64,000 bases of DNA from Gemmatimonadales bacterium (GTDB taxonomy: Bacteria; Gemmatimonadota; Gemmatimonadetes; Palauibacterales; Palauibacteraceae), in NCBI GenBank assembly GCA_009841005.1, contig VXMR01000048.1, positions 1-64,000 of the forward strand, given 5' to 3'. Of this stretch, positions 34,232 to 42,158 are shown piece by piece. A model generated the notes under the pieces. The model was not told where the DNA came from and searched no databases. It worked only from the letters and a program-made list of their open reading frames with translations. Position 1 is the first letter of the stretch, and each line of letters opens with the position of its first letter. The position numbers and the translations under genes were made by a program.

Positions 34232-35605
34232 TCAGGGGAGTGGGTCGGCGAGACGGCCGTAGAGGTCGGCGAGGGCGGCGATCCCCTTTCGGTAGACTTC
34301 GAGGTCGATCCACTCGTCCGGGGCGTGCATGTTGCTTCCCGGAAGCCCGAAGCCGATGAGGAGCGCCGGAGCACCGAACGTCTCCTCGAATTCCTGCACG
34401 ATGGGAATCGAGCCGCCCTCGCGGATGTAGGCGGGAGGCGCGCCGAACCCCGACTCCAGCGCGGCGGAGGCGGCGTCAAAGACGGGATGTTCGGTGTCGG
34501 CCACCCACGGCGCGCCGCCGTGGGAGCGCTTGATCTCGACGGTCACGCCCTCCGGCGCGAGTTCGCGGACGCGGGCCTCGAAGGCTTCGACCACCTGCGC
34601 CGGGTCCTGATCCGGAACCAGCCGCATCGACACCTTCGCCATCGCATGCGAGGGGAGGACGGTCTTCGAGCCTTCGCCGGTGAAGCCGCTGAGCAGCCCG
34701 TTCACGTCGAGCGTGGGGCGATACCATAGCCGCTCCAGCGCGGAGAACCCGGCTTCCCCGCCGAGCGCCGGTGCGCCGACGCCCCTCCGGAGCGTCTCTT
34801 CATCCATGGGGAGGCGTTCGAGATCGGCACGCTCGCGGGGGCTGATGGGTCGAACCGTCTCGTAGTATCCCGGCACCGTGGCCCGGCCATCTTCGTCGCG
34901 GAGCCCGGCGAGGATGGCGGCCAGCGCGTTGGCGGGGTTCACGACCGCGCCGCCGTAGGTACCGGAGTGAAGGTCCGACCGGGGGCCGTGGACGTTGATC
35001 TCGGTGTAGACGATGCCCCGCAGTCCGGTCGTGATGCACGGCAACTCCGGGGAGAACATCCCGGTGTCGCTGACGAGGATCGCGTCACAGGCGAGCCGCG
35101 CGGCGTGCTCGTGGAGGAACGCCGCGAGGTGGCGGCTTCCCACTTCCTCCTCGCCCTCGATCACGAGCTTGAGATTGACGGGGACATCCGCCCCGGACGC
35201 CAGGCGCGTCTGGAGCGCCTTGATGTGCATGTGGACCTGCCCCTTGTCGTCGATCGATCCGCGGGCGTACAGGCGTCCATCGCGGACTTCCGGGTCGAAC
35301 GGCGGGCTCGTCCACAACTCGTCGGGTTCCGAGGGCTGCACGTCGTAGTGCCCGTACACGAGCACGGTCGGGGCCTTTGCCGAGTGGATCCGTTCGCCGA
35401 CGACGATGGGATGCCCCCCGGTCTCGATGACCTCGGCCTCGTGCATCCCGGCCGCGAGGAGGTGCTCCGCGACCCAATCCGCGCAGGCGCGGACGTCGTC
35501 CGCATGTCCGGGATCGGTGCTGATGCTCGGAATGCGTAGAAAGGCCTTCAGTTCGTCGTGAAAGCGAGGCAGTTCGCGGTCGATATGGGCGGCGAAATCG
35601 GACAT
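34232..35605 (-). CDS. M20-family dipeptidase
   Basis: This 457-residue zinc peptidase belongs to the M20 family, dipeptidase subgroup (CNDP/DapE-like). It shows the first metal motif 'VYGHYDVQP' (about 90), the catalytic 'RGSIDDKGQVHMHI' (about 125), the base Glu pair in 'VIEGEEEVGS' and 'VSDTGMF' ligands, with a dimerisation lid domain between. It has no signal peptide, so it is a cytoplasmic enzyme. GGGAG precedes the ATG at five bases. The adjacent lyase gene is in the same direction, and together they could degrade small peptides or amino acids. Confidence 0.9.
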   Translation of the reverse strand: MSDFAAHIDRELPRFHDELKAFLRIPSISTDPGHADDVRACADWVAEHLLAAGMHEAEVIETGGHPIVVGERIHSAKAPTVLVYGHYDVQPSEPDELWTSPPFDPEVRDGRLYARGSIDDKGQVHMHIKALQTRLASGADVPVNLKLVIEGEEEVGSRHLAAFLHEHAARLACDAILVSDTGMFSPELPCITTGLRGIVYTEINVHGPRSDLHSGTYGGAVVNPANALAAILAGLRDEDGRATVPGYYETVRPISPRERADLERLPMDEETLRRGVGAPALGGEAGFSALERLWYRPTLDVNGLLSGFTGEGSKTVLPSHAMAKVSMRLVPDQDPAQVVEAFEARVRELAPEGVTVEIKRSHGGAPWVADTEHPVFDAASAALESGFGAPPAYIREGGSIPIVQEFEETFGAPALLIGFGLPGSNMHAPDEWIDLEVYRKGIAALADLYGRLADPLP

Positions 35606-35719
35606 GTGGCTCCCGGGCAGATCGAGGGGACTCGGCGTGCGGTGGCGGTTCGCGCGTGCGACTCGATGATCGGCGTGATCGACTATACGGACGAGGAGGC
35701 CTGCGGCAAGCGGCCGCGG

Positions 35720-36859
35720 TCAGTCGAAACGCTGCTCCGTGACGAGCGCGCCGATCCGCGAGGACGCGTCGAGGCCGAGGAGCCGGCGCAGGCCGGGGAG
35801 GCGGGCGAGGGCGAGGAGCGCTCCTGCGCCGGCGGCGCCGGACGGGCCCGCGATGATGCGGGCGCCCAGCCGACCGGACTCCAGCGCCTCGGCGCCGGCG
35901 GTCCATGCGGGCTCGGGGAGCGCAATGGCCGCGTCGAGCAGCGGCGCCAGACAGTCCCAGGCGATCGTCGACGCGACGCCGGCGGCGAGACCGCCCATCG
36001 CGGTGTGGAACGGCGGTTCCGCGATGCTCGCCCGGCCGAGTCGCAGGCTCCGGCCGAAGCAGTCGGCCCACCACGGCTCGACGGCGATGAAACGCGGCCG
36101 CCCCTCGCCGCACACCTGTGCGAAATGGCCGCACACCCCGGTCGCGAGGCCGCCGACGCCGGCTTGCACGAAGAGGTGCGTGAGCGGCGCCGCGCCGGCA
36201 TCCGCGAGGTCGTCCAGCATCTCCGCGGCGAGGAGCGTGTAGCCCGCCATGATGCGGCGGGGCGTCTCCTCGTAGCCTTCGTACGCCGTGTCGGAGACGA
36301 CGATCCAGCCGTGCCGCGCGGCCTCCCGGTCGGTGTGCCCCACGACGCCGTCGTACTCGCCGGGTACGCGGACGACTCTCGCTCCGTGTTCCTCGATCGC
36401 GCGGGCGCGAGCCGGTATCGCGTCTTCCGGAAGGAAGATCACGCAGCGGCAGCCGAACTCGGCACTTCCCCACGCCACGGACCGGCCGTGGTTCCCCGCC
36501 GAGGCGGTCGTGACCGTGATCCCGGTCGCCAGCGGATGCCCGGCCCGCAACTCCGCCGCCGTCGGACGGGTGCCCGTCCGACGCTCGATCTCGTCCTGCA
36601 GCGCGCGCAGGACCGCGAAAGCCCCGCCGAGCGCCTTGAACGATCCGAGCCCGAAGCGCGACGATTCATCCTTTACCCGGACCGATTCCACTCCCAGCAA
36701 CGCGGCGAGCCCCGGCAGTGTTACCATCGGCGTCGCGTCGTATCCATGCCAGCTTCGGATCACGTCCCTGGCCGTCGCGGCCGCGGACGGATCGAGGATC
36801 CTCTCCGCGGCCTCGCGCCGCAGCTGCGGTGAGCGGAGCGAAAGACGGAGCGCGCTCAT
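35720..36859 (-). CDS. dpaL: Diaminopropionate ammonia-lyase-like PLP enzyme
   Basis: This 379-residue fold-type II PLP enzyme has the DpaL-like motif '[16 protein letters not shown]', containing the PLP lysine near residue 63. A phosphate-binding '[15 protein letters not shown]' follows, and '[12 protein letters not shown]' is the second Gly-rich loop. DpaL converts 2,3-diaminopropionate to pyruvate and ammonia; related enzymes act on serine or threonine, so the substrate is likely rather than sure. The ATG at 36859 is chosen because upstream codons belong to shadow sequence. Confidence 0.8.
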   Translation of the reverse strand: MSALRLSLRSPQLRREAAERILDPSAAATARDVIRSWHGYDATPMVTLPGLAALLGVESVRVKDESSRFGLGSFKALGGAFAVLRALQDEIERRTGTRPTAAELRAGHPLATGITVTTASAGNHGRSVAWGSAEFGCRCVIFLPEDAIPARARAIEEHGARVVRVPGEYDGVVGHTDREAARHGWIVVSDTAYEGYEETPRRIMAGYTLLAAEMLDDLADAGAAPLTHLFVQAGVGGLATGVCGHFAQVCGEGRPRFIAVEPWWADCFGRSLRLGRASIAEPPFHTAMGGLAAGVASTIAWDCLAPLLDAAIALPEPAWTAGAEALESGRLGARIIAGPSGAAGAGALLALARLPGLRRLLGLDASSRIGALVTEQRFD

Positions 36860-36979
36860 CGCGCGGATGGCCGGAACCGGAGAGCCGGACGGTCTCGGCG
36901 CGCACCGTTGGCGGCGCGGCTCTGGAGCATCAGTTTCCCGGCGACCGTCGCCACAGCGCCCACAACCCGGAGCGATCCC

Positions 36980-37354
<375 letters not shown>

Positions 37355-37377
37355 CCGCCCGTCAAGGATATCCTCGA

Positions 37378-38652
37378 GTGAAGCTCTCGGCCTTTCTCGC
37401 TGCCGCGGCCTGCCTGGCCGCCGTTCCCCTGCCCGCGCAGGAGGTGACGCCCATCGCCAACGGCAACGGCGCCCTCCGCGTCTTCTTCGACTGCGACGGC
37501 GGCCGCGGCATGTGCGACTTCGACTTCTACCGGCGCGAGATCCCGTACGTGAACTACACGCGCGACCGCGAGGACGCGCAGGTCCACATCCTCATGACCT
37601 CGGAAGGCACGGGCAGCGGCGGCCAGCGCTTCACGCTCGATTTCATCGGGCGGGAGGAGTTCGCAGAGATCACGGATCGGCTCGAGGTGGTGACCCGCGT
37701 CAACCTCGCGGTCGAGCAGCGGCTGACCGAGGTCGCGCGCGTACTCGAACTGGGACTGCTGCGCTACATCGCCCGCACGGAGCAGGCCGCCAACATCGAC
37801 GTCCGCTACGACGGTGCGGAGGGCGGCGAGGCTGCGGCCAGACCCGAGGACGACCCCTGGAACTTCTGGACCTTCCGGCTGCGCTCGAACGTCGAGTTCG
37901 AGGTGGACGAGCGCACCGAGGAGTACGAACTCGGGGGCGGGTTCTCGGCCGATCGCGTGACCGACGCCCTGAAGCTCGAATTCTCGATCGGCGGGAGCTA
38001 CAACCGGAGGCTCTTCGAGACTTCGGACACGACATCCGTGACGAGCGTCCGCGAGAGCTACGATGCGGAGGGACTCAGCGTGTGGAGCCTGTCGGATCAC
38101 TGGTCGGCGGGCGCCGCGTACGAAGTGGGACACTCCAGCTTCGCCAACGAAGACCTGCAGCTCCGGGTGGGGCCGGCTCTGGAGTACAACATCTTCCCCT
38201 ACTCGGAGTCGACCCGGAGGCAGTTCAATTTTCTGTACACGATCGGCCTCCGGTATCACGACTACATCGAGCAGACCGTATTCCTCAAGCACGAAGAGGC
38301 CCTCCCCCACCACCGGTTCAGAGTCCGTCTCAGCGTCCGCCAGCCGTGGGGCGAATCGTACGGCTTCCTCACCTTCTCCCAGTTCCTCCACGATCCGTCC
38401 AAGAACCGCTTCACGGCCTTCGCGGGGGCCGATTTCCGGATCTTCCGCGGCCTGTCGCTGCGGCTGAACGCGAACTATTCGCGCATCCGCGACCAGCTAA
38501 ACGTGCCCGCCGGCGACGCGACCACCGAGGAGGTGCTCCTGCGGCAGCGCATCCTGCAGAGCGGCTTCGAGTACGGCGTGTCGGTGGGCTTCTCCTACAC
38601 CTTCGGGTCGATCTACTCCAACGTGGTCAACCCCCGGCTGGACCGGTTCTAG
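37378..38652 (+). CDS. Outer-membrane beta-barrel protein of unknown function
   Basis: This 424-residue secreted protein has a signal peptide ending LPAQ near residue 20. A periplasmic domain with Cys36 and Cys42 follows ('FDCDGGRGMCDFDFYRREIP'), where a disulfide is possible. From about residue 155 on there are alternating barrel strands ('FWTFRLRSNVEFEVDERTEE' onward), ending in 'VVNPRLDRF'. It may be a DUF481-like barrel, but the family is not certain. The gene starts with GTG and has a candidate hairpin after its stop. Confidence 0.7.
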   Translation: MKLSAFLAAAACLAAVPLPAQEVTPIANGNGALRVFFDCDGGRGMCDFDFYRREIPYVNYTRDREDAQVHILMTSEGTGSGGQRFTLDFIGREEFAEITDRLEVVTRVNLAVEQRLTEVARVLELGLLRYIARTEQAANIDVRYDGAEGGEAAARPEDDPWNFWTFRLRSNVEFEVDERTEEYELGGGFSADRVTDALKLEFSIGGSYNRRLFETSDTTSVTSVRESYDAEGLSVWSLSDHWSAGAAYEVGHSSFANEDLQLRVGPALEYNIFPYSESTRRQFNFLYTIGLRYHDYIEQTVFLKHEEALPHHRFRVRLSVRQPWGESYGFLTFSQFLHDPSKNRFTAFAGADFRIFRGLSLRLNANYSRIRDQLNVPAGDATTEEVLLRQRILQSGFEYGVSVGFSYTFGSIYSNVVNPRLDRF

Positions 38653-38964
38653 CAGCCCGTGGCAAAGCCCTGCTGCGGGCTGGCCGCCGCTCCGGCGGGC
38701 TCTTCCATCTAATCGCTCTTGCCGGCTGCCTTTAGCGATTCCTATGCTGAATCCGGCAGGCTGGTGTCGTGACGCGGAATCGGCGAGCTACCGAGAGTGC
38801 CGAGGCGTCCGTGTCTGCCAGGCGAGCAACGCCGCAGGGAAGAATGCATCGGCGTTCGAATAGCCGAGGTGTTCTGCGTCACGGCACCCGGGTCTCAGGC
38901 CTGCGCCGGATCGGGGACGGGACGTGTCAGGGGGGGCCACCCACCCTCAGGCGGAGGTAACGCC
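38653..38964. other. 312-base stretch without a convincing gene, rich in inverted repeats
   Basis: After the terminator-like hairpins, AATCGCT (38712-38718) and AGCGATT (38734-38740) form a 7-bp inverted repeat. TGCCGG and CCGGCA lie nested and downstream of it. A short reading frame (38769-38960) is Arg/Ser-rich and has no support. A GGAGG at 38953-38957 serves the next gene. The region could hold a leader or small RNA, but no known riboswitch or tRNA was recognised. Confidence 0.4.
38684..38698 (+). terminator. Short GC-rich hairpin after the outer-membrane barrel gene
   Basis: CCGCCG and CGGCGG enclose CTC, 31 bases after the stop codon, followed by GCTCTTCC. Just before it CAGCCCG (38653-38659) and CGGGCTG (38676-38682) form another inverted repeat. 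These may be alternative terminator structures; the T content after the stem is low. Confidence 0.4.
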
Positions 38965-39372
38965 ATGAACACGAAGTGCCTCGTCGCATCAGTCGCCGGT
39001 GCCGTCGTCCTTTTTGTGGGGGGCTACGTACTGTATGAGCTTGTGCTCGGCGGATTCTTCGCAGCCAACGCGGGGTCCGCCACCGGCGTCATCAAGGAGT
39101 CTCCCGACTTCCTCTGGATCGCCGTAGGCCAGCTCGCCTCGGGGGGCGTGCTCGCGACCGCCCTGGGCTGGAAGGGCGCGACGGACGTCGCCGGCGGCGC
39201 TCAGGCGGGCGCGAAGCTCGGCGCGCTCATCGCCGTCGCCTTCGGGTTCGTGATGCTGGGCGCGATGAACATTTCGACGCTCGCCTCGGTGGTCGTCGAT
39301 GTCGTCGTCACCGGCGTCCTGTGGGGCGCGGCCGGCGCCGTCGTCGGCATGATGCTCGGACGCGGCGACTAG
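38965..39372 (+). CDS. Integral membrane protein with four helices (DUF1761-like)
   Basis: This 135-residue protein has four hydrophobic helices (about residues 5-28, 48-65, 78-100, 105-128) separated by short loops. Its look resembles DUF1761-type membrane proteins. GGAGG at 38953-38957 lies seven bases before the ATG. It stands alone between the barrel gene and a peptidase gene. No function is known. Confidence 0.7.
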   Translation: MNTKCLVASVAGAVVLFVGGYVLYELVLGGFFAANAGSATGVIKESPDFLWIAVGQLASGGVLATALGWKGATDVAGGAQAGAKLGALIAVAFGFVMLGAMNISTLASVVVDVVVTGVLWGAAGAVVGMMLGRGD

Positions 39373-39533
39373 CCGCCGGCGAACTTCACCTAGCCTCTGC
39401 CTGTCGGGGGTCGGTCGTCCGGACCGGCCCCCACCGGCAGGGTGCGCCCATCTGGACAGGCCACGGCACCTCCTCCACGTTCTCCGACGTTCTCTCGTCG
39501 CCCGCTCTCCAAACGACAACCACGAGTCTTGCC

Positions 39534-42101
39534 ATGAACTCCGTATACCGTGCCGGTCTCCGCCGCTTCCTTCCGTTCGCCGCCGTGATCCTGCTCGCGG
39601 CGCCGCTCGCCGCGCAGGAGACCGCGGAAGACCCGGCGAACTACCGCCTCGCGGCGCGCTTCGCACCGTACAAGATCCAGGATCTCGTCTACTCCACCTC
39701 GGTCGATCCGCAGTGGATCGAAGGCTCGGAGTCCTTCTGGTACGAATGGGAGACCTCCGACGGTTCTTTCTACCAGATCGTGGATCCGGTGGCGGGGACG
39801 AAGCGGCAGATCTTCGACAACGACCGCATCGCGGCCGAACTCACGCGCATCACGCGCGACCCCTGGGACGGCCAGCACCTCCCGATCCGCGCGATCAGGT
39901 TCATCGACGCGAACACGCTCCAGTTCGAGGTCGAGTCCTCGCAGGACGAGGAGGAAGACGAGACGGAATCGGAGATGGAGGAGTTGGACGAGGAAGAGGA
40001 GGAGGGCGAGCGGCAGCGCCAGCGCGCCCGGAAGAAGGTGTTCCACTTCGAGTACGACGTGAACACGCGGGTGCTGCGGGAACTCGAGGACCGGGAGGCG
40101 CCCGACAATCATCCGTCATGGGCCAGCGTGTCCCCCGACGGCCAGACGGTCATCTTCGCCCGCGACCACAACCTCCACATGATGAGCGGGGACGACTACC
40201 GGCAGTTCCTCGAGGCGCGCCGCGGGAAGAGCGGGGACGAGGCGGACGAAGCGGAGGAGGGGATCGAGGTCGAGGAGACGCAGCTCACGACGGACGGTGA
40301 GGAGCACTACAGCTACGCCGTGTTCGAGCGCGGAGATACGGACATCGAGCGGAAGGAGAACGCGGACGAGCGGAAGCGGGTGTCGATCTCGTGGGCCCGT
40401 GATTCACGCCGCTTCTCCCTCATCCGCCGCGACCGGCGGGAGGTGGGGAACCTCTGGGTCATCCACATGGTCGGCAACAAGCGGCCCGAGCTCGAGTCCT
40501 ACAAGTACGACATGCCGGGCGAGGAGACCGTGAGCCAGCCCGAGCTTCTCATCTACGACCTCCAGGACCGGAACACGGTCGAGGTCGCGATGCCGGAGGA
40601 GTGGAAGGACCACCGCCTCTTCACGACTTCCGCGCGCCAGTTCCGCTATCCGGACAGCGAGGAGCCGTTCCGCTCGCTGTGGCTCTCTCCCGGCTCGGAC
40701 GAACTTCACTTCGTGAGGCAGAGCCGCGACCAGCATCGCGTGGACGTGATGGTCGCGGATGCCGCGACGGGCGCCGCACGCGTGCTGTTCGAGGAGCGGC
40801 TCAACACCTACGTGGAGTTCCAGCGGCTCGAACTCCTCGAGTCGGGCGACATGCTGTGGTGGTCCGAGCGGGACGGCTGGGCTCACCTGTACCGGTTCGG
40901 GCCGGACGGCACGCTTCGCAATCGCCTCACCGAGGGTCCGTGGTCGGTGCGTCAGGTCGTCGGAATCGACGAGTCGGCCGGCGTCGTCTACTTCCAGGCC
41001 AACGCGCGCGAGGAAGGCGAGGATCCCTACTACCAGCACGTGTACCGCGTGAACCTTGACGGCTCCGGGCTGACGATCCTGAACCCCGGCGACTTCGATC
41101 ACCGCGTCGAGATGGGGGAGTCGAACCGCTTCTTCGTCAGCAACTACTCGCGGGTCAACACGACCCCGGCGGCCGCGCTCCACGCGGCGAACGGTCGCCG
41201 GATCATGGACCTCGAGACGGCGGATTTCTCGAAGCTGGAAGAGGCGGGCTACGGTTTCCCCGAGCCCTACACCGTGAAGGCGGACGATGGCGTGACCGAC
41301 CTGTACGGCGTGATCTACAAGCCGTTCGACTTCGATCCGGAGAAGACGTATCCGATCGTCGCCTACGTCTACCCCGGGCCTCAGACGGAGGCCGTTGCGA
41401 AGTCGTTCTCGACGGCGCGCTACGAGACGGCGCTGGCCCAGTTCGGGATGATCGTGATCACGGTGGGGAACCGCGGCGGCCACCCGGCCCGCTCGAAATG
41501 GTACCACAACTACGGGTACGGGAACCTCCGCGACTACGGACTGGCGGACAAGAAGACCGCGATCGAGCAACTCGCCGACCGGCACGACTTCATCGACATC
41601 GACCGAGTCGGGATCTACGGGCACTCGGGCGGCGGCTTCATGTCGACGGCGGCGATGCTCGTCTACCCGGATTTCTTCAAGGTCGCGGTCTCATCCTCGG
41701 GGAACCACAACAACGACGTCTACAACCAGAACTGGTCGGAGAAGCACCACGGCGTGCGTGAAGTCGTTGACGACAGCGGGAACGTGACCTTCGAGTACGA
41801 GATCGAGCGCAACTCGGACCTCGCCGCGAACCTCAAGGGGCGTCTGCTGCTCACGACGGGAGACATCGACAACAACGTCCACCACGCCGGCACGCACCGC
41901 ATGGCCGAGGCGCTGATCCGGGCCAACAAGCGCTTCGATTACTTCGTCTTCCCCGGCCAGCGGCACGGTTACGGGGACATGAGCGACTACTGGTTCTGGC
42001 TGCGCGCGGAGTACTTCGTGAAGCACCTGCTGGGCGATACGCGGTGGAGCCCGGACATCACGCAGCTGAACGTCGAGCAGGAGCAGACGGGCAGCCGCTG
42101 A
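39534..42101 (+). CDS. Prolyl oligopeptidase-family (S9, DPP4-like) peptidase
   Basis: This 855-residue periplasmic serine peptidase has a signal peptide ending PLAAQ near residue 23. An N-terminal propeller follows, then an alpha/beta-hydrolase domain with Ser698 in 'YGHSGGGFM', Asp777 in 'TGDIDNNVHH' and His811 in 'GQRHGYGD'. This order matches DPP4-type peptidases, which remove dipeptides from proteins, often after proline. An acidic insert rich in Glu and Asp occurs near residues 139-162. A strong hairpin (42116-42146) follows the stop. Confidence 0.88.
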   Translation: MNSVYRAGLRRFLPFAAVILLAAPLAAQETAEDPANYRLAARFAPYKIQDLVYSTSVDPQWIEGSESFWYEWETSDGSFYQIVDPVAGTKRQIFDNDRIAAELTRITRDPWDGQHLPIRAIRFIDANTLQFEVESSQDEEEDETESEMEELDEEEEEGERQRQRARKKVFHFEYDVNTRVLRELEDREAPDNHPSWASVSPDGQTVIFARDHNLHMMSGDDYRQFLEARRGKSGDEADEAEEGIEVEETQLTTDGEEHYSYAVFERGDTDIERKENADERKRVSISWARDSRRFSLIRRDRREVGNLWVIHMVGNKRPELESYKYDMPGEETVSQPELLIYDLQDRNTVEVAMPEEWKDHRLFTTSARQFRYPDSEEPFRSLWLSPGSDELHFVRQSRDQHRVDVMVADAATGAARVLFEERLNTYVEFQRLELLESGDMLWWSERDGWAHLYRFGPDGTLRNRLTEGPWSVRQVVGIDESAGVVYFQANAREEGEDPYYQHVYRVNLDGSGLTILNPGDFDHRVEMGESNRFFVSNYSRVNTTPAAALHAANGRRIMDLETADFSKLEEAGYGFPEPYTVKADDGVTDLYGVIYKPFDFDPEKTYPIVAYVYPGPQTEAVAKSFSTARYETALAQFGMIVITVGNRGGHPARSKWYHNYGYGNLRDYGLADKKTAIEQLADRHDFIDIDRVGIYGHSGGGFMSTAAMLVYPDFFKVAVSSSGNHNNDVYNQNWSEKHHGVREVVDDSGNVTFEYEIERNSDLAANLKGRLLLTTGDIDNNVHHAGTHRMAEALIRANKRFDYFVFPGQRHGYGDMSDYWFWLRAEYFVKHLLGDTRWSPDITQLNVEQEQTGSR

Positions 42102-42115
42102 TCCGGCCGCCCGCC

Positions 42116-42146
42116 GCTCCCCGGCCCGCGAGCCGGGCCGGGGAGC
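42116..42146. terminator. 13-bp hairpin between two convergent genes
   Basis: GCTCCCCGGCCCG (42116-42128) pairs perfectly with CGGGCCGGGGAGC (42134-42146) around a five-base loop. It lies between the stops of the S9 peptidase (plus) and the M16 peptidase (minus), so it could end transcription from both directions. No T-run follows on either strand. Confidence 0.65.
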
Positions 42147-42158
42147 CCGACGGACAGT

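Noticed and set aside
38849-38867. tRNA-like T-arm (GTTCGAA with flanking TCGGC/GCCGA)
   Set aside because: The loop is nine bases, and no acceptor stem, anticodon arm or CCA end could be fitted, including for tRNA-Sec.
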